The notes under the pieces are model-generated. The model was not told the origin of the DNA and made no database searches. It was given only the letters and a program-made list of their open reading frames with translations. This document shows positions 22,438 through 32,775 of a DNA stretch of 64,000 bases, in pieces (the first letter of the stretch is position 1; each line of letters begins with the position of its first letter). The DNA lies in assembly GCA_946122785.1 (NCBI GenBank), contig CAMGYJ010000007.1, positions 4,418,909 through 4,482,908 of the forward strand, written 5' to 3'. Origin of the DNA: Linum tenue (Eukaryota; Streptophyta; Magnoliopsida; Malpighiales; Linaceae). Both the position numbers and the translations under genes were made by a program.

Positions 22438-24003
22438 CTAGTGCGGTATCGCCTTCATAAACTTCCAGGCAGAAACAAAGAGCAGCGGCATATCCTTCCA
22501 CCCAATCATCAAGCTCTTCCGATCCAGCGCCACCAGGCAGGAACCGGCGAACGGCGAGCTGCGAATCACCAGGTTCGCATGCTGCAGCCCCAGCCCTCTC
22601 ACCGAAATCTCCAGCATCCCGAACCGAGCAAAGTACTTCCGCCAAACCCCAATCTTCACATCTCTAGCGACCCTCTTCTCCCCTTCCGCCACCAGAATGT
22701 TCCTGATCCGGTCGTTCAGATACCGCGACTCCATCACCGCCCTCGCCGCCTCGTTCCCCTCCATACAGCTCGCCAGGCAGTCGAAGTACGCGCCGGCGGT
22801 GAACAGCGTCTCGACGAACCGGTGGCCGAAATCGGGCGCGTTGTGGTTCGCCTCCGTCTCGATCACAACCATAACCCTCGGCCGGATGGACCGGATCAGC
22901 TTCATCATCGCCTCCAGCCGGTTGGGCTTTGTGACCATCCGGCTGAGCGCGTACTCGGCGAGCACAACCGTCGCTTCCCTGGGCTCCAGGCCCAGTTTGT
23001 CTTTATGGGCCGCCGAAGGCGGCTCCCAGATCCGGACCACGTTGAAAGAGAACGGCAGGCCCATACCTCTTGCGAACCCTACCAGCCGCCGACCCGACCC
23101 GCGGATGAACCGCTCCTCCGCCGCGTCGTGCGCTAAAGCGGTGATCCGCAGCATCTCGATCGAATTGGGGGAACTCGCTACGGCCTGCATCAGCGCGATC
23201 ATCGGCATGCCGGAGCAGATCCGGAGCTCGATCACGTGGATCCGCTTCTCCCCGGCGACGTTCTCCATCAAGATCTGGACCGCGGCGAGCTGGGAGGCGG
23301 TGTAGAACGGGACTCTGGTGCGGAACTCCATCGCGCTCTTGTCCGGGAGCGTGACCGTCATGTCGGATTCGATCGGCTTCCGATGATCGTCTTCTTCCTC
23401 CAATCCGCCGCCGCGGCGGGTTTTCTGGAGCTCGATCCGCTGGCGGAGGGCGCTGGAGAAGTAGTACCCGACCCGCTGGATCGGGTTTCCGGTTTGGGAA
23501 GATAGCCGGGTGCAGAGGTCGAGCACCTGGAGTGCGAGTTCGAATTTCCCCTTCCCGACGTGCTCGGCGCACTCGAGGAGGTACTCCATGAGCTCCACGT
23601 TCTTCGATTCCTCGTTGGTGAGTCCGGTGAGGAGGTGAGGGACGTCGATTCCTTGCGCCGGCGACCTGGATTGGAGAACTCTGGCCCCGGCCAGCTTTAT
23701 GATTTCGTTGGTCCAGAACTCTCTGGTGCAGTTTGTGCTCGATTCGGGGTTGATCTTGCCAGGGGAAGAGGAGAGGCGGTGTTTGAGGATGTCGAACCAG
23801 GCTCCGGGATCGAAGTCTTGCTTCTGCGGCTTGTCTTCTTCTTCTTCTTCTTCGTCTTCTCCCTCGTCGTCGTCTTCGGAGCCACTGTGATACTCGAGCT
23901 CCGCCATGATTCCGAAATCAGGGAAGGATCCATCATCGAAGAAGAGGTTTGGTGTTGAGGCTGGGGAAGCTGAAGCGTGGAGGTGATTGATGTTGTTCTC
24001 CAT
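22438..24003 (-). CDS. GRAS-family transcriptional regulator, tandem copy 3
   Basis: Intronless, 521 aa from the conserved start MENNINHLHAS. The upstream ATG at 24039 is within a few bases of the TATA box and cannot sensibly be in the mRNA. An acidic run in the N-terminus (EDEEEEEED) replaces part of the linker of the other copies. The GRAS blocks are intact: VELMEYLLECAEHVGKGKFE, a VHIID-type IHVIELRICSG with glutamate in place of aspartate, ETEANHNAPDFGHRFVETLF, and GWKDMPLLFVSAWKF. It is nearly identical to copy 2 over long stretches, pointing to recent duplication or gene conversion. No DELLA motif is present. Confidence 0.92.
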   Translation of the reverse strand: MENNINHLHASASPASTPNLFFDDGSFPDFGIMAELEYHSGSEDDDEGEDEEEEEEDKPQKQDFDPGAWFDILKHRLSSSPGKINPESSTNCTREFWTNEIIKLAGARVLQSRSPAQGIDVPHLLTGLTNEESKNVELMEYLLECAEHVGKGKFELALQVLDLCTRLSSQTGNPIQRVGYYFSSALRQRIELQKTRRGGGLEEEDDHRKPIESDMTVTLPDKSAMEFRTRVPFYTASQLAAVQILMENVAGEKRIHVIELRICSGMPMIALMQAVASSPNSIEMLRITALAHDAAEERFIRGSGRRLVGFARGMGLPFSFNVVRIWEPPSAAHKDKLGLEPREATVVLAEYALSRMVTKPNRLEAMMKLIRSIRPRVMVVIETEANHNAPDFGHRFVETLFTAGAYFDCLASCMEGNEAARAVMESRYLNDRIRNILVAEGEKRVARDVKIGVWRKYFARFGMLEISVRGLGLQHANLVIRSSPFAGSCLVALDRKSLMIGWKDMPLLFVSAWKFMKAIPH

Positions 24004-24042
24004 TTCTGGCAATGCAATATTGTTCGATTCTCTACTCACTCG

Positions 24043-24052
24043 CTATTTATAG
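24043..24052 (-). promoter_or_regulatory. TATA box of GRAS copy 3
   Basis: Minus-strand CTATAAATAG, 40 bp before the conserved start, leaving a leader of only about 10 nt if transcription starts 30 bp downstream. The upstream block to about 24255 matches that of copy 2. Confidence 0.65.
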
Positions 24053-24999
24053 TCGTCGGGACCTGCCGGTTATTTAACAAGAAGGACAAGAGGCAAGGAC
24101 AAGAGGTAAGAACAAGAAAACAACCGCTGTTGCTGCAGTGCACTCGGCCGGCTGACGGATTCCTTTTTCCGGGGATGACGACAATTGATTGTGCTACGAG
24201 TTACAGCAGATTGCAGACGGTGAGATTTATTTGCCTTTCTATGGAACGCGACAAAAAAAAAAAAAATTTAGCTTTGCGTCGCGTTTGCAGACTTGCAAGT
24301 GACTGATCATGGGAGAAGGTTTGTTCATTCGGCCTACCTTGACAGGGTTTTGGGCGCTCGATGGGCCGATTGGATTTTTCTAAGTACGCGACTCACCTCC
24401 AGATTCGGTTGATTTGTATACATGTTGGAAATCGGATAGAATGAATTGTGTAACCAACCCGTACCAAATCAAGTTGAACCGAAACAAACTGATGTGGTGG
24501 TTGAGATAAACCAATCTGCCCAACTGTTGTGGTCGAACCGATGCAATGCAATGGTCGGGGTATAACTACTCACCTACGCACTCTCTCATTTTTTTTATAA
24601 ATAGCACCAAACCCCTATGGTTTTAGATATGAGAATTTTCTTAATGAAACTCTGCCAAAATTCAAACTGATTTTTCTGGAGTCTTTTTCGAAAAGATAAG
24701 ATCGAGTCGAGTGTGGTTCTCGTCGATTCGTTGGGATTTGTTGTTTTCCAGAGTTTGAGATATCGCTACGCTGGAAAATGTATGTCCTTTTCTGTCATGG
24801 AATGAGATGATTCATTCTGTAACTTTGAGTACTAGAGGGGAATAAAATTCGTTTGGCAGACACAGTGTATAGTCTATCGAATAGGACGATTATATACGTT
24901 TACATGTTTACTCAAAATAGTATACATGAACATTCTCATAACATTTACAACACGAGTATTACTCGATCTAACCCGTACTACGAAACAGGTACCCCACCC
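24053..24999. other. GRAS copy 3 promoter and spacer
   Basis: About 200 bp of promoter homologous to copy 2, then AT-rich sequence with no recognised gene or element. Confidence 0.4.
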
Positions 25000-25305
25000 A
25001 CTCCATTTCCATTCGTGTTCCATTTACATCCTATTCTCTGTCTCTTGCTAATATTGTTTTCCTTTTGTTTTGGTGGTCGGCTGATTGTGATTGTATTTGC
25101 ATTCCCTCTCATCTTCCGCCGGGCTTGGTGTAACTCTTCCGTCGGGTTTTGTTTGGTTTTGAGAATCCCAGGTTGGGACTGTTTTTATTTTGTATTTCCG
25201 GCTTGGACTGCTTTTGTTTGTCTTTTTTTCTTCTCTTTCTTTCTTCCGCCCTTTTGCTAACCTGATAGTATTCCTAGTTTCTACAACTTTTCCTACTTCT
25301 GCTGC
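25000..25305. repeat. Third copy of the spacer repeat seen at 20.3-20.8 kb
   Basis: Shares GCTAATATTGTTTTCCTTTT, GAGAATCCCAGGTTGGGACT and GCTAACCTGATAGTATTCC with 20485-20830 in the same order and orientation. It is non-coding and supports duplication of a GRAS-plus-spacer unit. The rest of the gap to 25726 is AT-rich with no recognised feature. Confidence 0.75.
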
Positions 25306-25726
25306 TTATATTTTATGAATGATAATGATAGAAGTTTTAATTTATCTATCAAGGGGGAGAAAATATAGAAAGGAAAATGATAATATCAAGAGCTTTTCTC
25401 CCATTTATGAAAAAAAAAAGAAAAATACAACAATTGTGACACTTGTCTATCAATTACTTACTTACTATTCTTATAATCGAAGAGATAATTGCGAAGTAGT
25501 TTCGATAAAGATAATTGAAGTATCGAAATTAGTCGAGATTACTTGGGATTGTTTACTTAACTGTGTAAAATCGCTGGAATGATGTTTTCATGATATTTCT
25601 ATAGCATATACCGATTTAAATGGCAGTGGACTGTTTATGATCGATCGACGATACGATACAGTTTAATAATCCTTGCAGGTGGATCGCAAAATGGACCTCG
25701 TCACATAAACAAGTCATCTCACGATG

Positions 25727-27304
25727 CTAGTGTGGCATTGCCTTCATGAACTTCCAGGCAGAAACAAACATCAACGGCGTATCCTTCCACCCAATCATCA
25801 AGCTCTTGAAATCCAGAGCAACCAGGCAGGAACTCGCGCAGGGAGACTCTCGAATCACCATGCCAGCATGCTGCAGCGCCAGCCCTCTAATGGCGATCTC
25901 CAGCATCCCGAACCGGGCAAAGTACTTCCTCCAAACCCTCAGCTTCACATCCCTAACAACCCTCTTCTCCCCTTCCGCCACCAGGATGTTCCTGATCCTG
26001 TCGTTCAGGTACCACGACTCCACCGCCGTCCTCGCCGCGTCTTTCCCCGCCATGCACTCCGCCAGGCAGTCGAAGTGCCCGCCGGCGGTGAACAGAGTCT
26101 CGACGAATCGGTGTCCGAAATCCGGCGCGTTGTGGTTCGCCTCCGTCTCGGTCACCACCATCACCCGCGGCCGGATGGATCGGACCAGCTTCATCATCGA
26201 TTCGAGCCGGTGGGGCCTCGCGATCAGCGGATTGAGCGCGAATTCGGCTACCACCACCGCGGCTTCCTTCGGCTCGAGATCCAGTTGATCCTTGTGCACC
26301 GCCCCGGCAGGGGAATCCCAAATTCGGACGATCTTGAAGGAGAACGGCAGCCCCATTTCCCGCGCGAACCCGACCAGCCGCTCGCCCGACCCGTGGATGA
26401 ATCGCTCCTCCGATTCGTCGTTCGCCAGGGCGGTAATCCGGAGCATCTCGATCGAATTGGTAGGACCCGACGAAGTTAGAGCCTGCATCAGTGCGATCAT
26501 CGGCAGGCCGGAGCAGATCCGGAGCTCGATCACGTGGATCCGCTTCTCTCCGACGACGTTATCCATCATGATCTGGACCGCGGCGAGCTGGGACGCCGTG
26601 TAGAACGGCACGCTCCTGTGGAATTCCACCCCGTGCTCGTCCGGGAGTGTCACGGCCGTGTCGGATTCCAACGGCTTCCGATCATCGTCGTTCTGCTCTG
26701 CCTCTGCTCCGACCTCCTCTGTTCCTTCTTTCATCCTCTGCCGCAGGGCGTTGCCGAAGTAGTACGCGAGCCGCTGGACCGGGTTCCCCGTCTGCGAAGC
26801 CCAGCAGTTGCAGCGGCCGAGGAGTTCGATTGCGCGGTCGAACTCCCCCTTCCCGACTTTCTCCGCGCACTCGAGGAGGTGCTCCATGAGCTCCACGTCC
26901 TTGGCTTCTTCCTGGTTAAGTCCGCCGCCGCCATCGCCGAGCATCGCCGGAACATCAATCCCATCAGTGGAAGACCTCGATTGAATGATTCTCGCCCCTG
27001 CCAGCTTGATAATCTCGTTGGTCCACAATTTCCGGCTACCCACTGCGGCGGCCGATTCAGGGGTTTTGGCGGCGGCAGCGGAGGAGGAAGAAAGGCGGTG
27101 CTTGAGAATGTCGAACCATGCTCTGGAATTGAAGACTTGCTCCTCCTCCTCCTCATAGTTGAACTTCTTTGATTCTTCTTCTTCTTCTTCCTCTGCTTTT
27201 ACCTCCTCGTGGTGGAATTCAAGCTGATCCGCCATATCCATGATGCCGAAATCCGGGTAGGAGTCGACATCGAAGAGCACCGGAAAGGGATTGATGTTCT
27301 CCAT
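25727..27304 (-). CDS. GRAS-family transcriptional regulator, tandem copy 4
   Basis: Intronless, 525 aa from the conserved start MENINPF; an upstream ATG (27337) is 11 codons away. It is the most diverged copy. The N-terminus has an EEEEEESKKFNYEEEEEQ acidic block and FNSRAWFDILKHRLSSSS in place of FDPGAWF. The GRAS domain is complete: VELMEHLLECAEKVGKGEFD, IHVIELRICSGLPMIALMQA, ETEANHNAPDFGHRFVETLF and GWKDTPLMFVSAWKF. Its promoter keeps a TATA box but only a weak match to the copy 2/3 block, so it is probably the oldest branch of the array. DELLA motifs are absent. Confidence 0.92.
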   Translation of the reverse strand: MENINPFPVLFDVDSYPDFGIMDMADQLEFHHEEVKAEEEEEEESKKFNYEEEEEQVFNSRAWFDILKHRLSSSSAAAAKTPESAAAVGSRKLWTNEIIKLAGARIIQSRSSTDGIDVPAMLGDGGGGLNQEEAKDVELMEHLLECAEKVGKGEFDRAIELLGRCNCWASQTGNPVQRLAYYFGNALRQRMKEGTEEVGAEAEQNDDDRKPLESDTAVTLPDEHGVEFHRSVPFYTASQLAAVQIMMDNVVGEKRIHVIELRICSGLPMIALMQALTSSGPTNSIEMLRITALANDESEERFIHGSGERLVGFAREMGLPFSFKIVRIWDSPAGAVHKDQLDLEPKEAAVVVAEFALNPLIARPHRLESMMKLVRSIRPRVMVVTETEANHNAPDFGHRFVETLFTAGGHFDCLAECMAGKDAARTAVESWYLNDRIRNILVAEGEKRVVRDVKLRVWRKYFARFGMLEIAIRGLALQHAGMVIRESPCASSCLVALDFKSLMIGWKDTPLMFVSAWKFMKAMPH

Positions 27305-27376
27305 TTCTGGATATGGAAGTGAAGGGATGCGATCCATTTGTTGTTTGACAAAAAAAAAAACCCAAAGTCAGCTCGC

Positions 27377-27386
27377 CATTTATAGT
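27377..27386 (-). promoter_or_regulatory. TATA box of GRAS copy 4
   Basis: Minus-strand ACTATAAATG, 74 bp before the conserved start. A CCGGCCGG element at about 27473 may correspond to the GGCCGGCCGA motif of the other copies. Confidence 0.6.
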
Positions 27387-27636
27387 TGTGGGATTGATAT
27401 TTCGATGATTCTTTGCCGGATATTGAGAGGGAATAGAGGTGAAGAGGAAGAAGACAACCAGCTACCCTTGCTGCCGGCCGGAAGGATCCGCTTCTTATCA
27501 ACGATGATGATGAGATCACAGTTTGTTCCCATCGGGTTTGTTTGACTGTGCTTAGCCGATGCTCACTTGCTGTAGAACGTACGACTCCTGATGCGGTTTT
27601 TGGATGGGTAACTTACTGTGATTTTAATATTTTACA

Positions 27637-27668
27637 CTAGATTGTACCCCGGTCCGTTGGCCGGTTTC
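27637..27668 (-). mobile_element. Helitron-type 3' terminus
   Basis: On the minus strand, the hairpin CCGGCC-AAC-GGACCGG is followed after about 10 bases by CTAG (27640-27637) and then T. The element body would lie to the right; no 5' end or Rep/helicase sequence was found. Confidence 0.45.
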
Positions 27669-29110
27669 ATTATAATAAAAATAATTAACAAAAGTTCAAA
27701 ATTTAAATTTCAGTAATCTCTTCTATTTTTTTGTTCTTGTCATGATTTTATGTGAATGTCGTGCGAATTAACAAACTATTATAATTTCCTAATTTTTACC
27801 ATTAACAAAGTTAAAATATTCAATTGCTGAAATTTAGCATCCATCATAAAAATTACTAACTTTTGCCTTCTATGCAGATTCTTACTTTCAAAAGATAGGA
27901 CTTGTCCAAAGGTGTATTAACTCATATCAAACATATAAACACAATTCATATGTACTCCAAAATAACCGGTATCATCTTTTATATCATCAAGAATCTTCAT
28001 CATTATTCTTAAATTTGTCAACTTTTCGAAATCAACATGTAATCGCTTTTTGCCTGAGTAACTTTGAAAATCTTAAATCCAGCGAGAACATACTTATATG
28101 TGTGGGAGGCCACTTCTAAAACATTTTATGGTTCCCTTGAAGCTCAAACTTTTTAATTAAATTTTTTTATTTGTACATATATGTGAGATGAAAGCAAGAA
28201 TATTAGTAAACGTCTAATCGATTAGAAATAAAAATTTTGACCAATTTTTCTTAGATCATGCTAAACATATTTGTTTATTTCAATGAATTGATTTAGTGAT
28301 AATGTGGAAATGAGAACATCCGTTACACTATGCTCTTGAACCAAAAAACAAATAAAAACGGTTAAAGACGTAAGCATATTTTACTTATTTTTATATTTAT
28401 TTTTAATTCCAAAATTTTGGTGGACTGCGGGGTGGAGGAACCGGAAAATCCAAGTTTGCCTACAATAGTTCATGCATTGAATATTCAATATTGGGATGCA
28501 TAAAGACTGAAAAATCCTTCCTTACTTTGCGGTGAGGCCAGGAAAAAGTAAATTGAAGATGGCTCCAGCGAGAACATGCATATATGTATGGGAGGATTGT
28601 AGGGGGAAAAAAACTTAGGAAGGGGTTCGATTACCCGTATAGAGTTGGCTGGAACTGTGCGTGGTTTGAAGCTCGTATGAGAATCGGGAGCTAGGAAAGT
28701 TCTTTATGCATACGAAAACTGTCGTTAGCCAAGTTTTTCTCATTGAGACTGCAACACCTCAACATCCACATTACACTTGCGTGAGCCGCGGAAATCCGTC
28801 GTTAGCTCATGAGACTGGCAGGTTAGGATTGAGCATGTCTACCGAGAGAGACAGGAGGCCAATGTAATTGATGATTATCCTGCCTCTTTAGGTCACCTGT
28901 TTCCCGGTAGGAGTTCACATTTTTTTTAGGCACCTAATAGTTTTCTTGCTTATTGGTTGTATTTTGATCACCTTGAAGTGCAAACTCCTTGTTTAATTCA
29001 TGAATAAAGATTGTGGGTTCCGTTTCTTAGGGAGAAAAAAGAGTGTAGAGAGAAGTGTTGTTTAGCCCTCTTAAATACTAGATTAATTGGTTTGATAATA
29101 AGTAAAAGAT
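27669..29110. other. AT-rich spacer, possible decayed transposon
   Basis: No open frame of note and no recognised domain. It may be the body of the Helitron-like element ending at 27637. Confidence 0.3.
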
Positions 29111-29119
29111 TAATAATTT

Positions 29120-29492
29120 GGGCAATGTCTATTTTTTACCCAAACCTTTTTCAGATTCTTTTATTTTAACCAAACCTATTGAATTCCTAAAAATTATCCA
29201 AACGTTAACTCTCCATCAACTTTTCTGTTAGTAATGCTGACTAAGTATGACCATAATGAGTTGACTTCCTACGTGGCGGTCAGAATACCATCATTTACTA
29301 TTTTTAATAAAATGATTATCAAAAAACAAAACAAAATCCCACCTCTCACGTGGACGAAATAAGTAACGGTAACAGAATGAATGCCCAGACTTTGATAAAT
29401 TATAATACGTTTGGATAATAAATAGAATTTCTATAGGTTTGGTTAAAATAAAAGAATCTGACAAAGGTTTGGGTAAAAAATAGACATTGCCC
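29120..29492. mobile_element. Mutator-like MITE with 9-bp target duplication
   Basis: Terminal inverted repeats of about 60 bp start GGGCAATGTCTATTTTTTAC at both ends. The element is flanked by an exact 9-bp duplication TAATAATTT (29111-29119 and 29493-29501), the hallmark of Mutator-superfamily insertions. There is no coding capacity. A diverged relative lies at 43.9-44.15 kb. Confidence 0.85.
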
Positions 29493-29810
29493 TAATAATT
29501 TTTGTTTTGTGTGATGTAAGAACCTGACCTTCATATATGATAGATGTTTTGGTAGTATGCTAAAAAGTAAAATGAAATTTGGGGTTTCATTTCTTATTAG
29601 ATGATCAATAGTGTCATTTCGTTTGTACAATCCCCGGACCAAACAGACCCATTTGGATCGGACACAAATTGGAACTAATACAAACCCAATCCAATTACAA
29701 AACCATTAAAAGTACATATAAGTTTATTTGAGTCCAATCCAATATTCATATGAGTCTTGACAATTAAATTAAATTACTCAACGATTCGACTCATTGTCAT
29801 CTCTAGTCTC

Positions 29811-30030
29811 TTTTTTTTTTTTTTACGGGTACTTGTAAATTGATTAAGTGAAGGGAACAGTTACATCGTCCTGGTGGAGCTGGTCTACAAGGAAGATCGA
29901 CTCCATATCGAGCCACACTTCTCTGCTATCCTACTTAGTTTCGCTATGAGTCATGATATGTGCAGCATTATTGAGATTTCTTCTAACAAGATGAATACTA
30001 CCCAGGTTTGATCGTGCCTCATGTAAGTTA
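29811..30030 (-). pseudogene. LINE 3' end with poly(A) tail
   Basis: The minus strand reads LVRRNLNNAAHIMTHSETK, a stop, then VWLDMESIFLVDQLHQDDV and a final stop. This is the end of the RNase H domain and C-terminal tail of a plant LINE polyprotein. After about 20 bases comes a run of about 14 A (29811-29824 as T on the plus strand), the retroposed poly(A) tail. It is severely 5'-truncated with one internal stop, so inactive. Confidence 0.65.
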
Positions 30031-30485
30031 AGCTACTTTTTGGCCCTTTTATAGGATAATTTTTTCTTTACACTTATTTGTAATGAGTTAATAATTTTAT
30101 CTATTTGTGTTCCATCCATTTTAATACTACACAAGTGGCTTGCATGAGAGGGAAGGTACAAGAAGAAGTAAATATTGTCTAAACATGTAGAGACGAACAT
30201 ATATGAAAACAGAAAAGGCCTCCATTCCTCACCTCTCAAATAGCGGCAGAATCGAACGGCAACAGAAAAGAAACAAGATGTGGTTATATTTAGTGTTAAA
30301 CGATCGCTTAAGAGTTTTCTCCCCACTTGATTTTTGTTAATTTACTTACTATGTTAGAAACAAAAAGGACAACAAATGACGTTTCTTATTCCTCTTATCA
30401 ATTTTCTGAGATGCCAACATCAAACTAAACAAGAAAAAGAAGACGTAGTTATCGACAAGCAAACACTTTTTCATGATTTTTAAGA

Positions 30486-30516
<31 letters not shown>

Positions 30517-31039
30517 CATAGGTACTAGGTAGGTTATTATATTTAAAATTTTGGTTTTATTTTGATTTTAAAATTTATATTGTGATTTTGCAATATGTTA
30601 TAATAATCGAAGTGTACTTGCCAACTTAAGCACTCAAGTGGTTTGGCTAAACCTAAAGCATTTGAAAATTCGGTCAATCTATGCGAACTTTTCTCACCGT
30701 TTACATAAATTAAATAGTGTATTTAAAAATTATGTTTCTCTAATAGGGCTGAATAGTTTGATATGGTCATTCGGAAAAACCATGGATCAAACTGCATTGT
30801 ACAGTCTAATTCTGATTATAGACCAATAAGATATAAGAATGGTTTGGTGTCGACTGTATAATACTTGATTTGGTTCTTGATCTGTATTTCAATTCCTCAG
30901 TATGAACCGTACACTGTATGTATGATCCAGTCTGGATTGAACTGCATTGTTTCCCCCTAAACTTTATCTGTTTAAATATAAACTTAAATTTGAGAAAAAA
31001 AATTAAGAATTAATAGAGAAAACAAATACCTTTTATATA
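30031..31039. other. AT-rich spacer with a (TA)n tract
   Basis: Contains an alternating TA microsatellite at about 30487-30513 and no supported gene. Confidence 0.5.
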
Positions 31040-31069
31040 CTAGCTTATGACCCGGCCAATTGGCCGGGT
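31040..31069 (-). mobile_element. Helitron-type 3' terminus with perfect 20-bp palindrome
   Basis: The sequence 31050-31069 is the perfect palindrome ACCCGGCCAATTGGCCGGGT. On the minus strand it is followed by CATAAG, then CTAG (31043-31040) and T. The hairpin-spacer-CTAG-T order matches plant Helitron 3' ends. Confidence 0.55.
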
Positions 31070-31673
31070 AGTATAATCAATATTGGATATTTTTCGGTTG
31101 TGTAACAATATGATCCGCTTGAAATTGGACCAAATCATAATAATCACGGTTTTTAATTATATTGAAAATTTTAGGATCAAAATCTGATAATTTCAATTCA
31201 GTTTGGTAAGATCTAAACCACAATCCGGCCCACGTTTTTAATATTCACAAAAAATAATGAAATCTAGATCTGGACCATCTTATATTAGGTCAAGTTTGGC
31301 CTGCAACAAATGCCGCATTTGCTTGGTTCGATACAATGTGGATTGTGGACCAAAAGAAAGGCACCCTATGTATCTTTGGTATGATCATTCCTACTCAATC
31401 CTTTCTCGGTGTAACTTTTGGTTCGTCACTTATATTTATTACTTTCAGGTATGCATGAAGCATTATTGGGTAATTAAAATTCTTTGACACTCGGGGTGTA
31501 GACTTTAAAATTGAATGACAATTAATAGACTTGTGAATATCTTCCCCAATCTTAACTTATAAAAACAAAGTGAAGTTAATAATAACTGATTACAATGACT
31601 ATCAAACGAACCACCCACATCGACATACATACGCAAAAAAGTCGAAGGTCATAGGCTAAATTTTCCTTAATTC

Positions 31674-32020
31674 GGTCGACCTCGAGACCAACACTCGATC
31701 TTCATTTCACATAAAAAAAGGATGGATAAATGGATAGAGCACTTTACTCTTCTGTCTGGTCGACCTCTTTCTATAAATGGTCGACCATTTTGGTAATGAC
31801 CACAATCAAATGTTCGACCTCATTACATTTACGGTCGACCAATTTGCTTCAGACTACAATGAAAAGGGCGACCCATGTTTTATTGCGGTCAACCGGTAAT
31901 GTCACAACTTAACTCAAAACGGTCGACCACTATATTTTAAAGGTCGACCGTCATAAGTCATCATATTACCCACATTAGTGTATTCGGTCGACCGCGGTTA
32001 GAAATAGGTCGACCGAAAAG
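31674..32020. repeat. Regular array of paired GGTCGACC palindromes
   Basis: Five consecutive pairs of the 8-bp palindrome GGTCGACC (or one-base variants) have starts exactly 21 bp apart: 31758/31779, 31812/31833, 31866/31887, 31921/31942 and 31986/32007. Pairs repeat every 54, 54, 55 and 65 bp. A further single motif is at 31674. The sequence between motifs varies. The last pair is flanked by GAAAAGTGC, whose reverse complement flanks the pair at the window start. The array is non-coding and probably part of an LTR or satellite-like repeat. Confidence 0.85.
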
Positions 32021-32775
32021 TGCATGTTACGGTGACATGCATGTCACCATAGGCGCACCCCTAAAGTTTACTAATTGCATGTTCAACTTACCTAAATTAA
32101 TTAATATAATATAATAAGTGAAACTTGCTTTCGAATTACATAATATACGTGATCATAGGAAATAGACTTGTGCAAAACAAAAATCTTCAATATCTCACAC
32201 ACAACATGCTAGTATAGATAAACATTTTTTTTTTTTTGAAGAAACCAAATATGTAGAACCCAACTAAGCTATAGATTACATCAGTATTAAGTATTAACTT
32301 TGATTTGCAAAAATAAATATCAACTGAATGAATATCTAACATCACTGGTTAAGAGTCTTGAATGAGAATCTTTAGACTTTCAAGCATCTTCTCTAGATAA
32401 ATGTCTCCTTGAGAGTCGTTTTAGTGCCAAAATCTCTAAAAGCTAGCTCTTTTCATTTCTCGAACAAATTGACTAAAAATGAAAATAAAATTTGGATCAT
32501 ATCAACTTTGATTAAATAAATGGTATGTGATGCTTGTGATTTTCCTTTGTTGTTGGGTCTATATATATCGGATCCAATTCTAGTATTAATCAAACTGTGT
32601 CACATCCAAAAATAATACTAAATGAAAAACTTCATGCGATGAAATAAAACCACTATACAATGATTTAACTAATTTTTCATATAAAAAATAATATTGGCAC
32701 ACCTTTTTTTCTTAAAGAGCGTGAATAGAAAGTAAATGAAAACTGCATCTATTATAAAGAATAATGGATTTCAGA
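32021..32775. other. AT-rich spacer
   Basis: No gene or element recognised up to the target duplication of the next Mutator-like insertion. Confidence 0.5.

Noticed and set aside
28600..29000. Possible gene or SINE near GGGTTCGATTACCC
   Set aside because: A single B-box-like match without an A-box, target duplication or reading frame.
31674..32020. CRISPR array interpretation of the regular GGTCGACC repeats
   Set aside because: The repeat is only 8 bp and palindromic, unit lengths drift, there are no Cas genes, and the setting is a plant nuclear genome.
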